Source: Candidatus Bathyarchaeota archaeon (lineage in GTDB: Archaea; Thermoproteota; Bathyarchaeia; Bathyarchaeales; DTEX01). Taken from it: 6,914 bases of DNA. A program made the translations under genes and the position numbers. Location of the stretch: contig JAOAJJ010000046.1 in assembly GCA_026414245.1 (NCBI GenBank), positions 1-6,914 on the forward strand, written 5' to 3'. The notes beneath the pieces were generated by a model. That model saw only the letters and a list, made by a program, of their open reading frames with translations, was not told the origin of the DNA and made no database searches. Shown in pieces: positions 1-5,696 of the stretch (positions are counted from its first letter, which is position 1; each line of letters starts with the position of its first letter).

Positions 1-1
1 C

Positions 2-550
2 ATTTTGAATCGGATACCGCAAGATAGGCTGAAGCGGGTTGAGCAGGTTATTAAGCCGCTCATCGAGAATAACAACATTGAAGGCTTGGGTTTAATCCCG
101 GAGGATAAGACGCTAAGCGCCCCCACCGTTAGGGAGATATGCGACTTCATCGGTGGGAGAGTTTTAGCCGGAAAAGATGGATTGAATAAAGTGGTTGAAG
201 CAATCCTCATAGGCGCTATGACCCCTGAAAGCGCAGTGAAGTATTTCCAGAAGGTCTCTAATGAGCTCGTAATCACAGGTGGCGATAGAACAGACATGAT
301 TTTAACAGCTCTCCAAACTGACGCTGCAGCAATTATATTGACTGGAAACCTTTATCCAAGTGTAAAGGTTTTTCCAAAAGCGGATGAGCTCAATATACCA
401 TTAATACTTGTACCATACGACACCTATACAACGTTACAGTATGTGCAGAAGGTTGTTGGGAGAATAAAGCCGAAGGATCTTAGGAGAATAAACATTGCGA
501 CGAATCTAGTTAAGAAGAACGTTAACTACGTGAGGATACTGGTTAAATAG
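2..550 (+). CDS. BioD-like/DRTGG-domain protein, C-terminal part (5' end outside window)
   Basis: The frame is already open at the window edge and its first residues (I-L-N-R-I-P) match the end of the P-loop domain seen in BioD-like/DRTGG proteins. The TTG at position 5 is therefore an internal Leu codon and not a start. What remains is about 182 codons: a linker with the family-typical stretch around LGLIPEDKTLSAPTVREI, then the DRTGG domain, whose GGDRTD signature lies at 278-295. This is followed by LTGNLYPS and a PLILVPYDTYTT segment. Full-length relatives are about 350 residues, so a dethiobiotin-synthetase-like ATPase half is probably missing to the left. The same two domains form the N-terminal regulatory part of large bacterial phosphotransacetylases; stand-alone archaeal versions have no established reaction. 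It ends with TAG 159 bases before the aIF5B start, which has its own promoter, so the two are probably separate transcripts. Family assignment is confident; function is unknown. Confidence 0.85.
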   Translation: MLNRIPQDRLKRVEQVIKPLIENNNIEGLGLIPEDKTLSAPTVREICDFIGGRVLAGKDGLNKVVEAILIGAMTPESAVKYFQKVSNELVITGGDRTDMILTALQTDAAAIILTGNLYPSVKVFPKADELNIPLILVPYDTYTTLQYVQKVVGRIKPKDLRRINIATNLVKKNVNYVRILVK

Positions 551-616
551 CGCCTCCCAAACCGGCAGATGATGCTCTACAATCTTTCAAAATAGTGAGA
601 AGGCTATTGCCGCAGA

Positions 617-634
617 AACCCATTTATATGGGTT
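617..634 (+). promoter_or_regulatory. Probable aIF5B promoter: TATA box inside an 18-bp inverted repeat
   Basis: ATTTATATG at 622-630 is a good archaeal TATA box. It would place the transcript start near 650-655 and give a leader of about 55 bases before the TTG at 710. The box lies inside AACCCAT-TTAT-ATGGGTT (617-634), a perfect 7-bp-arm inverted repeat, so a dimeric regulator binding it would compete with TBP. The same nonamer ATTTATATG recurs before the S6e gene. In the leader, GGGA (675-678) can pair with TCCC (687-690), extended by TTG/CAA, a weak hairpin of unclear meaning. TATA call moderate; operator role is inference. Confidence 0.55.
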
Positions 635-709
635 ACCTGTTTACATTGCTTGGCTGTAAGAGAATCGGTTGGCAGGGAAGCTGCGGTCCCCAATGCGAGA
701 GTGGTTTAA

Positions 710-2497
710 TTGGAGGTTCGATTCAGGCAACCTATCGTCTGCGTTCTTGGTCATGTTGATACTGGCAAGACCACTCTTTTGGATTTAATTAGAAGGACCA
801 GCGTTCAAGCCCGTGAAGCTGGAGGCATGACCCAGCATATAGGTGCAAGCTTCTTTCCAATGGATACTTTAAAGGAGATTGCTGGTCCATTCCTAAAGAC
901 TGTTGGCGGCGAAATCCGGATACCGGGACTCCTAGTGATTGATACCCCGGGTCATGAGGCTTTCGCAAACCTTAGGCGTAGGGGCGGCGGAATAGCTGAC
1001 ATAGCGATACTTGTCATAGATATTTTGAAGGGTTTTGAGGCGCAAACTTATGAAGTTATTGAAATCCTAAAATCTAGAAAGACGCCTTTTCTAGTCGCAG
1101 CGAACAAGATTGACAGGATACCTGGTTGGAAACAACATCCCAACGCTCCATTTATAGAATCCTATAGGAGGCAGGAGCCGGCGGTTAGGCAGATACTTGA
1201 CGAACACCTTTACAGGATTATTGGGAGTTTCTCTGAGCTATCTTTCAGGGCTGACAGATTTGATAGAATAAAAGACTTTACAAAAACAGTGGCTATTATT
1301 CCAACAAGCGCAAAAACAGGCGAGGGGATACCGGAGCTCATAGCGGTTTTAGCGGGCTTAACGCAGCAGTATCTTCGAAGGAGGCTTCAAGCAACTAGCG
1401 GCCCGGCAAAAGGAACAGTTCTAGAGGTTAGGGAAGAGGTCGGTTTAGGTTTAACCGTAAACGCTATAATTTATGATGGTGTTCTGAGGAAGGGTGACAT
1501 AATAGTGTTAGGCGGCAAGGAGAAGCCGATTGTGACAAGCGTGAGGGCAATATTGATGCCTAAACCACTTGACGAAATAAGGGATCCCAGAGATAGATTT
1601 CTTTCCGTCGATGAGGTTTATGCGGCAGCCGGAGTGAAAATTGTTGCACCGAACCTTGAGGGCGCCATAGCCGGCGCACCAATATATGTGGTTCCCTCAG
1701 AGGATAAAGTGGACGAATATATTAGAGATGTTTTAGAGGAGATTGGGAAAATAAGGATATCTACTGAGGCCGATGGCGTGGTTTTGAAGGCGGATACGCT
1801 GGGCTCCCTGGAGGCTATAGCTGAAAGTCTCTCTAGGAACGGTGTCCCAATAAGGTTAGCGGATATTGGCGACGTGTCGAAGAGAGACGTGACTGAAGCC
1901 GCCATCGTCAGGGAGAAAGAGCCTTTGTACGGTGTTGTTTTGGCATTCAATGTTAAGGTTCTCCCCGACGCTGAGGAGGAGGCTAAAGCGCATAATATAC
2001 TCATCTTCCAGCATAACGTTATCTACCACTTAATTGACGAATACTTCAAGTGGATGAGGGGCGAGAAGGAGGCTCGTGAGAGGGGTGAATTTGAGAGGCT
2101 GATAAAGCCGGCGAAGATAAGGGTTCTGCCAGGCTACGTTTTCCGTAGATCTAAGCCAGCCATAGTCGGCGTGGAGGTTCTAGCTGGACGGATTAAGCCT
2201 AGGATAAGATTGATGACGAGTGAAGGGAAGGAGATCGGTGAGATACTGCAGATACAGGATAAAGGCGTAGCAATCCCATATGCTGAGAGGGGGAGTCAGG
2301 TTGCCATCTCAATAGATAAGCCGATTGTTGGAAGACACTTCGATGAGGGAGACATGCTTTACACCTATATTCCTGAGGAGCATGGGAGGCTCCTGAATAC
2401 AAAGTTTAAGGACAGGCTAAGCGCCGACGAGATAGAGGCTTTAAATGAAATAACTGTGATAATGAGGAAGAACACACCTCTCTGGGCATCCGGTTAG
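710..2497 (+). CDS. infB: Translation initiation factor aIF5B (archaeal IF2/eIF5B)
   Basis: This GTPase promotes ribosomal subunit joining and initiator tRNA placement. All five G motifs are visible: G1 GHVDTGKT (residues 14-21), G2 GGMTQHIG (38-45), G3 DTPGHE (78-83, with catalytic His82), G4 NKID (132-135) and G5 SAKTGEG (200-206). The beta-barrel domain II, the alpha-beta-alpha domain III and the C-terminal tRNA-binding domain IV follow. At 595 residues it is the normal archaeal length, without the long N-terminal extension of bacterial and eukaryotic forms, and no intein interrupts the P-loop. The start is TTG at 710: an in-frame TAA lies immediately before it (707-709) and no other ATG, GTG or TTG precedes the P-loop. 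No clear Shine-Dalgarno sequence is seen, only GAGAG at 697-701. The P-loop has Thr18, as in eukaryotic eIF5B, where many archaeal and bacterial factors have His. Identification is secure. Confidence 0.98.
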   Translation: MEVRFRQPIVCVLGHVDTGKTTLLDLIRRTSVQAREAGGMTQHIGASFFPMDTLKEIAGPFLKTVGGEIRIPGLLVIDTPGHEAFANLRRRGGGIADIAILVIDILKGFEAQTYEVIEILKSRKTPFLVAANKIDRIPGWKQHPNAPFIESYRRQEPAVRQILDEHLYRIIGSFSELSFRADRFDRIKDFTKTVAIIPTSAKTGEGIPELIAVLAGLTQQYLRRRLQATSGPAKGTVLEVREEVGLGLTVNAIIYDGVLRKGDIIVLGGKEKPIVTSVRAILMPKPLDEIRDPRDRFLSVDEVYAAAGVKIVAPNLEGAIAGAPIYVVPSEDKVDEYIRDVLEEIGKIRISTEADGVVLKADTLGSLEAIAESLSRNGVPIRLADIGDVSKRDVTEAAIVREKEPLYGVVLAFNVKVLPDAEEEAKAHNILIFQHNVIYHLIDEYFKWMRGEKEARERGEFERLIKPAKIRVLPGYVFRRSKPAIVGVEVLAGRIKPRIRLMTSEGKEIGEILQIQDKGVAIPYAERGSQVAISIDKPIVGRHFDEGDMLYTYIPEEHGRLLNTKFKDRLSADEIEALNEITVIMRKNTPLWASG

Positions 2498-2590
2498 GTT
2501 AAGGTAAATAGGCTTCTCTTCACCTGAATTCACCGTCTTCCCCCTGAAAAGACAGCATATATTTTCCAAACTCATCGTTTCTAAGCCGAG

Positions 2591-2761
2591 TTATAAATCC
2601 CGCCTAAAGCCGAGTCTGACCACGCCTATAGAGAAGTTGATTTCCGAACCCTGCAGGATTCTCGAATCATATCGCATGTTTAAGGCTTCAGTTATGATGG
2701 GGTTAAATTGAATCGGCATTTCACCCGATGCGGCAGCTCCCAGCAATGGGGAATCTGTCAT
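2591..2761 (-). CDS. Candidate small protein or gene remnant, 56 residues, unrecognised
   Basis: I do not recognise this frame. From ATG (first base 2761) it encodes 56 residues beginning MTDSPLLGAAASGEMP and ending IGVVRLGFRRDL, closed by TAA. The composition is protein-like: hydrophobic residues alternate with charged ones, and the C-terminal third could form beta strands. The frame stays open a further 84 bases upstream, to a TAG at 2848-2846, overlapping the end of the DUF6485 gene. That upstream part has no ATG, GTG or TTG start, which could mean a decayed longer gene. No Shine-Dalgarno precedes the ATG (the bases there are pyrimidine-rich), and only a weak AAATATT lies about 40 bases upstream. 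It could equally be a chance frame. Confidence 0.25.
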   Translation of the reverse strand: MTDSPLLGAAASGEMPIQFNPIITEALNMRYDSRILQGSEINFSIGVVRLGFRRDL

Positions 2762-2764
2762 GAA

Positions 2765-2800
2765 AGGTGAGAGAGGTGAGCTGAGCCCAATGAGCCCAAT
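2765..2800. repeat. Short tandem repeat with 9-bp period (two pairs of units)
   Basis: Four consecutive 9-base units start at 2765, 2774, 2783 and 2792. The first two share AGGTGAG, and the last two are identical GAGCCCAAT. A 9-bp period preserves reading frame, and in the minus-strand frame described at 2591-2761 it reads as three-residue units just upstream of the ATG. It looks like local slippage duplication; no function is implied. Confidence 0.6.
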
Positions 2801-2808
2801 ATTTACCG

Positions 2809-3012
2809 CTATTTCCTGTAAACCGCTATGAACCTTCTTATGGATCTATCGTATGTTCTTTCAACTTCAGGTGGGAAATAGCATGCTGGTAGCTCACCGT
2901 GAAGTCTATGGTTGAGTAGACATTGGCAGCAAATACCCTTAATATCGCATGGATACGTGCATGGACAATTCTCTAAATTAACTTTTACATTTGGACAGGA
3001 CTTTCTCTCCAT
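2809..3012 (-). CDS. DUF6485 family small cysteine-rich protein
   Basis: This is a complete 67-residue protein with eight cysteines: Cys6, 16, 18, 22, 28, 29, 31 and 44. The pattern (CPN near the start, C-x-C-TYP-C, then KGICCQC, then a GELPACYFP segment and a TYDRSI stretch close to the C-terminus) is that of the DUF6485 family of small bacterial and archaeal proteins. Its role is not established. The cysteine spacing suggests a structural zinc or other metal site, and there is no signal peptide, so it should be cytoplasmic. ATG is at 3012-3010, without a recognisable Shine-Dalgarno; a TATA-like CTTAAATG lies 34 bases upstream. It follows the kinase gene after 97 bases that include a T-rich tract, so it is more likely its own transcript than part of the kinase operon. 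The length is normal for the family. Confidence 0.85.
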   Translation of the reverse strand: MERKSCPNVKVNLENCPCTYPCDIKGICCQCLLNHRLHGELPACYFPPEVERTYDRSIRRFIAVYRK

Positions 3013-3045
3013 AGTAAGACGCCAACATTAATTAGGAATACGGCG

Positions 3046-3053
3046 CATTTAAG
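3046..3053 (-). promoter_or_regulatory. Possible TATA box for the DUF6485 gene
   Basis: On the minus strand this reads CTTAAATG. Its centre is about 37 bases before the ATG at 3012, so the transcript would start near 3024 with a leader of about 12 bases. The match to the archaeal consensus is only moderate. Confidence 0.35.
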
Positions 3054-3092
3054 GATTTTTAATATTCAGCCAGATACGCTAATCAACCATTA

Positions 3093-3105
3093 TAAAAAAT
3101 TAAAA
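3093..3105 (-). terminator. Oligo-T terminator candidate after the kinase gene
   Basis: Read on the minus strand, the tract is TTTTAATTTTTTA, beginning five bases after the kinase stop codon. T-rich non-template tracts without a strong stem are typical archaeal terminators. No stable hairpin precedes it. Confidence 0.45.
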
Positions 3106-3109
3106 GAAC

Positions 3110-4105
3110 CTATTCTCCTAATTCGCGCTCTATACTTTTCAGCAGAGACGATTTAACCTCATCGCTCAATTTTATGCCAAGAATCTTATATCCCATTATA
3201 AGTGCGCCTATAACCGGATATCCAACTGGGGAAGCGAACTTGGCATTCGGCAATCTCTCCGACACATATTTTTTGAAGTGCCGCCATACTGTTAAATCGG
3301 CTCTAAAGACGCCGCCTGATACGCCAATCAGTATATGCTCATCTTTAGCGAAGAGCTTTCTCGCTACGGCAACCGCCGCCTTACCCAGCTCTTCACCCGC
3401 ATTCCTCAATATTCCCATAGCTACCTTATCGCCCTTCATCGCTGCTGAAAAAACAATTTTAGATAGCGAGGCAATATTGGTTGATGTGACTTCATGGTAA
3501 ATCTTTGGAACTATATGTTTGAAGTCACTTACCCCAAACTCCTCCCTAAACATGTCCACTAGAATCGTTTTTCTCCCCCTTCCATCATAAGCCTTAGAAG
3601 CCGAAGCTAGAGCCCGCCTCGCTATATAGAAGGCGCTTCCCTCATCGCCGATAAGCCAACCCCATCCGCCAGATATCATGCTCTCCCCCATCTTGTTCAT
3701 GCCGTAGGCTATGGAGCCCGTGCCGGCTACGACAACTATGCCTGGCTCGCCACCCGTCACAGCGTAGAAGGCTACGACGACATCATTAACTATAACCCTA
3801 TTTCTGGCGGACTCTGAGGGAACTATCTTGCTAGAGATTAACTCGTGATCGCTCTGCGTTGTCAACCCACCGATTCCAAAACATCCCACGTCAGCTATTT
3901 TACCTCTTAACCGCTCGTCGCTTATACCCGAATAAGCCGTCTCTATGGCTCTTTCAACATTTCTTCGGGCATTCTCAACGCCGACAACATTATAGTTGCA
4001 TGGACCCGCTTTCCCCACTCCAACAACCCTAAAATTTTCATCAGCGATAACACATACGGTTTTTGTTGCTCCACCATCAACGCCGAGAACCAGTATCCCA
4101 GACAA
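3110..4105 (-). CDS. BadF/BadG/BcrA/BcrD-type ATPase fold kinase, probable N-acetylglucosamine/hexose kinase
   Basis: This ASKHA-fold kinase most likely transfers phosphate from ATP to C6 of GlcNAc, glucosamine or a related hexose in the cytoplasm. Visible motifs, numbered from the TTG start: phosphate-1 loop DGGATKT (10-16), ND with the probable catalytic Asp108, phosphate-2 loop GTGS (128-131), the family block GGWGWLIGDEGS (146-157), and GVSGGVF (261-267) in the adenosine region. At 331 residues it has the usual NagK/BadF length. It lacks the cysteines that ligate the Fe-S cluster in benzoyl-CoA reductase activators (BadF proper), which favours sugar kinase. Start choice: a GTG at 4117 opens the frame, but the ribosome site GAGGGGTGA (4122-4114) overlaps it and sits 8 bases before the in-frame TTG at 4105, which I prefer. 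The SIS gene lies upstream with the same promoter core, suggesting a shared pathway. Exact substrate is inference; GlcNAc, glucosamine and glucose are all possible. Confidence 0.88.
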   Translation of the reverse strand: MSGILVLGVDGGATKTVCVIADENFRVVGVGKAGPCNYNVVGVENARRNVERAIETAYSGISDERLRGKIADVGCFGIGGLTTQSDHELISSKIVPSESARNRVIVNDVVVAFYAVTGGEPGIVVVAGTGSIAYGMNKMGESMISGGWGWLIGDEGSAFYIARRALASASKAYDGRGRKTILVDMFREEFGVSDFKHIVPKIYHEVTSTNIASLSKIVFSAAMKGDKVAMGILRNAGEELGKAAVAVARKLFAKDEHILIGVSGGVFRADLTVWRHFKKYVSERLPNAKFASPVGYPVIGALIMGYKILGIKLSDEVKSSLLKSIERELGE

Positions 4106-4113
4106 AAATATTT

Positions 4114-4122
4114 TCACCCCTC
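4114..4122 (-). promoter_or_regulatory. Shine-Dalgarno site that decides the kinase start
   Basis: GAGGGGTGA on the minus strand closely matches the complement of the archaeal 16S rRNA 3' end. It overlaps the GTG at 4117 but stands 8 bases before the TTG at 4105, so it supports translation from the TTG. Confidence 0.55.
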
Positions 4123-4153
4123 ATTAAATTCATAGCTGCTGAAAGCGGAACAA

Positions 4154-4161
4154 TATCTAAA
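4154..4161 (-). promoter_or_regulatory. TATA box of the kinase gene
   Basis: On the minus strand this reads TTTAGATA followed by TT, inside the 57-base gap between the SIS and kinase genes. It predicts a transcript start near 4132, leaving a short leader that carries the GAGGGGTGA site. The ten bases TTTAGATATT are identical to those before the SIS gene, so the kinase may have its own promoter in addition to read-through. Confidence 0.5.
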
Positions 4162-4174
4162 CATGGTTACAGCC

Positions 4175-4915
4175 CTACAATGGCTTAATTCTTTTAAAGT
4201 ATTCCTCCAATATCTCCCTATTTTTCTCTTCCCCTCCGGGTATATGCGTGCTTGTCCAAATTTTAGGTTTAAAACCATCTTTAATTAGATTGTCTACTGT
4301 GGCTATCACTAGGCTCTGTAATATGAAGGAATTCACTATTGTGGATACAGGCGCTATTTTAGTCGATAAGCCCTCCACATTTATTACGGCATCTCCAGGC
4401 GGCATCTTATTATCTATGGAGACATCAGCCACCTCATAGAGCTTCCTTCCATACGGGTTCTCAACCGGGAGATATTTAGAGTATTCTTTTGAGGTTATAG
4501 CTATAACTCTTACCCCTCTTTTTTTCGCTTCAATTCCAGCCTCAACTGGGAGCACCCTGTTCCCCGAATTAGAAATGATTATGAGAGCGTCTCCTTCCTT
4601 TAAACCATAATAGTTTACTAGAACCTTAGCGTATCCAGGCAATTTCTCAATCTCTGTGCTTTTAGTAGCGCCGTTGTAGGCAGATGCGCTTATGTCAAGC
4701 ATAGGATACACTTGAGGAAAACCGCCAGCACGATAAAAAATGTCTAAAGCCAAAGCCATAGAGTGCCCAGCTCCAAAGGCATAAATTAAATTGTTCTCTT
4801 TAACGCAGTCAGCCATAATTTTAGATGCGCTCAGAAGGTTTTCCCATTCTTCCGAATATATCCTCTCGATTAAATTGAAAACTTTACTCTTATATTCCTC
4901 AATTAGGGAGAGCAT
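4175..4915 (-). CDS. UPF0309-family SIS-domain sugar-phosphate protein (possible NagS-like GlcNAc-6-P dehydratase)
   Basis: This 246-residue single SIS-domain protein matches the UPF0309 family in length and motifs: FGAGHS (47-52), a FYRAGG segment (60-65), ISNSGNR (114-120, the phosphosugar-binding Ser/Thr loop), VADVSIDN (162-169), PPGDA (172-176) and STIVNSF (191-197). SIS domains bind phosphosugars and commonly isomerise, deaminate or eliminate at C1-C3. From memory, a Streptomyces UPF0309 member, NagS, dehydrates GlcNAc-6-phosphate; most members are uncharacterised. The gene lies 57 bases upstream of the sugar kinase, on the same strand and with the same promoter core, so it probably uses the kinase product. 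The ATG at 4915 has no Shine-Dalgarno sequence but a TATA box 25 bases upstream, so the mRNA is probably leaderless. It is too short for MurQ and lacks the second domain of GlmS. Family confident; reaction inferred. Confidence 0.88.
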   Translation of the reverse strand: MLSLIEEYKSKVFNLIERIYSEEWENLLSASKIMADCVKENNLIYAFGAGHSMALALDIFYRAGGFPQVYPMLDISASAYNGATKSTEIEKLPGYAKVLVNYYGLKEGDALIIISNSGNRVLPVEAGIEAKKRGVRVIAITSKEYSKYLPVENPYGRKLYEVADVSIDNKMPPGDAVINVEGLSTKIAPVSTIVNSFILQSLVIATVDNLIKDGFKPKIWTSTHIPGGEEKNREILEEYFKRIKPL

Positions 4916-4935
4916 AAATAAATCTCTGGAGAAAA

Positions 4936-4943
4936 TATCTAAA
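4936..4943 (-). promoter_or_regulatory. TATA box of the SIS gene, leaderless arrangement
   Basis: On the minus strand this reads TTTAGATA, one base off the TTTAWATA consensus, and is followed by TT. Its centre lies about 25 bases before the first base of the ATG at 4915, which puts the transcript start at or next to the start codon. The absence of a Shine-Dalgarno sequence fits a leaderless mRNA. Confidence 0.6.
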
Positions 4944-5032
4944 AAGCTTACAGGTTTAAACCAACAATCATCCCGGCGGACAGAGCAATCTTATAGATCT
5001 CAATGCCGCTGAAGCATGAATAATTCCCTTCT

Positions 5033-5590
5033 TTAATAATCGTCTTTAAGTTTTTCAAGGGTCTCCCTAAAGATTCTGAGCGTCTCCTCATCATATAGGC
5101 AGAAAATTACTCTTTTTATACGTGTTCCGCTTTTAACATACGACAGCGCCGCCGGGATCATTGTTTCGGCGCAAACCCTTTTCGGCAATCCAAAAGCACC
5201 AGTCGAGATGGCTGGAAACGCTATACTGGATATATTATGCTGCTCAGCGATCTTAAGACTATTTAAGGTTGCCTCTCTAAGCTTTCTTTCCTCGTCGCCC
5301 TCCCCATAAACCGGGCCTACAGCATGTATAACATATTTTGCCTTTAAATTCCCTCCGCCAGTTATTACAGCACCTCCAACCGGCACCGGACCATTCTTAG
5401 CTACTATCTCGTCGCATTCATCCTGTATTTTCTGTCCGCCTTTTCTCCTTATTGCGCCGGCGACTCCTCCGCCCATTTTAAGTAAACTATTCGCTGCGTT
5501 AACGATGCAGTCAACATTCAGCTCGGTTATATCTTCTCTAATAAGTTCGATCAGTGTTCCGCCAATTTTAATCTGCATAGAATTCACCAT
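5033..5590 (-). CDS. Macro-domain protein, ADP-ribose binding (possible ADP-ribosyl/O-acetyl-ADP-ribose hydrolase)
   Basis: This 185-residue protein is a single macro domain and probably binds ADP-ribose or its derivatives in the cytoplasm. Motifs: an acidic-Ile-Thr adenine contact EDIT (residues 19-22, Asp20), VNAAN (30-34), the glycine-rich distal-ribose loop MGGGVAGAI (39-47), HAVGP (89-93), and the phosphate loop PAISTGAFG (126-134). MacroD-type hydrolases carry Asp where this protein has Ala44 (GGGVD versus GGGVA); as I recall, the archaeal AF1521-type also has Ala there, so the closer analogy is AF1521. Catalysis is therefore possible but not shown. The ATG at 5590 is preferred over the ATG four codons later because a strong TATA box is centred 25 bases before it; no Shine-Dalgarno is present. 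It lies upstream of the SIS/kinase genes on the same strand, but the 117-base gap and separate promoter argue against an obligate operon. Confidence 0.93.
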   Translation of the reverse strand: MVNSMQIKIGGTLIELIREDITELNVDCIVNAANSLLKMGGGVAGAIRRKGGQKIQDECDEIVAKNGPVPVGGAVITGGGNLKAKYVIHAVGPVYGEGDEERKLREATLNSLKIAEQHNISSIAFPAISTGAFGLPKRVCAETMIPAALSYVKSGTRIKRVIFCLYDEETLRIFRETLEKLKDDY

Positions 5591-5611
5591 AACAGCTGCT
5601 ATAAAGACAAT

Positions 5612-5619
5612 TATTTAAA
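5612..5619 (-). promoter_or_regulatory. Strong TATA box of the macro-domain gene, leaderless arrangement
   Basis: TTTAAATA on the minus strand matches the archaeal consensus exactly and is centred about 25 bases before the ATG at 5590. The transcript should start at the start codon, which explains the missing ribosome-binding site. Confidence 0.7.
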
Positions 5620-5641
5620 TCTTCGTGATGATTTATCTTTT

Positions 5642-5653
5642 GATGCATGCATC
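5642..5653. promoter_or_regulatory. Perfect 12-bp palindrome between divergent promoters
   Basis: GATGCATGCATC equals its own reverse complement. It lies 22 bases upstream of the macro gene TATA box and 16 bases upstream of the predicted transglutaminase TATA box, a position suited to one dimeric regulator acting on both genes. The core ATGCATGCAT is also a simple repeat, so chance is possible. Function is inferred from position only. Confidence 0.35.
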
Positions 5654-5669
5654 TACTTACATAGATAGC

Positions 5670-5676
5670 TTTAATG
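5670..5676 (+). promoter_or_regulatory. Probable TATA box of the transglutaminase-like gene
   Basis: TTTAATG is centred 24 bases before the ATG at 5697, the same geometry as the leaderless SIS and macro genes. The match to consensus is moderate. It supports the start at 5697 over the upstream GTG/ATG pair at 5625/5628. Confidence 0.4.
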
Positions 5677-5696
5677 CTGAGCCGGCGAAAACGGCG

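Larger units (their letters stand above)
2498..2808. other. 311-bp stretch without a confident gene
   Basis: This lies between the convergent 3' ends of aIF5B (+) and the DUF6485 gene (-). I see no strong T-tract terminator after aIF5B, only pyrimidine-rich CTTCTCTTC near 2512-2520 and GTCTTCCCCC near 2533-2542. The stretch contains one minus-strand open frame of 56 codons from ATG (2591-2761), a TATA-like TTATAAAT (2591-2598) that could serve the plus strand, and a 9-bp-period repeat (2765-2800). I tested by eye for C/D-box sRNA, SRP RNA and RNase P RNA signatures and found none convincing. Confidence 0.6.

Noticed and set aside
669..693. Leader hairpin or riboswitch before aIF5B
   Set aside because: Only a 4-bp GGGA/TCCC stem with a weak TTG/CAA extension and a bulge is possible; no known riboswitch core is seen.
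715..724. GGTTCGATTC, resembling a tRNA T-loop
   Set aside because: The flanking bases do not form a T-stem, no acceptor or anticodon arms are found around it, and it encodes the conserved aIF5B N-terminus.
1618..2004. 128-codon open frame antisense to aIF5B
   Set aside because: It mirrors the codons of the confirmed aIF5B gene, has low-complexity Ser/Ala-rich translation and no recognisable domain or promoter.
2530..2576. 46-codon minus-strand frame running into the aIF5B 3' end (starts ATG near 2576)
   Set aside because: Much of it is antisense to aIF5B, and it has no ribosome site or recognisable motif beyond two adjacent cysteines.
2725..2756. Stretch GATGCGGCAG...CAATGGGGAATC that recalls bacterial 16S rRNA around GGCAGCAGTGGGGAATC
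   Set aside because: The similarity is limited to short words in the wrong spacing, and the surrounding sequence does not continue as rRNA.
2690..2790. Possible C/D-box sRNA (ATGATGG near 2693, CTGA at 2781-2784)
   Set aside because: The C box is imperfect, internal C'/D' boxes are missing or poorly spaced, and the flanks do not pair.
3174..3500. 108-codon plus-strand frame inside the kinase gene
   Set aside because: It lies wholly opposite a kinase gene with intact motifs, and its translation has no recognisable features.
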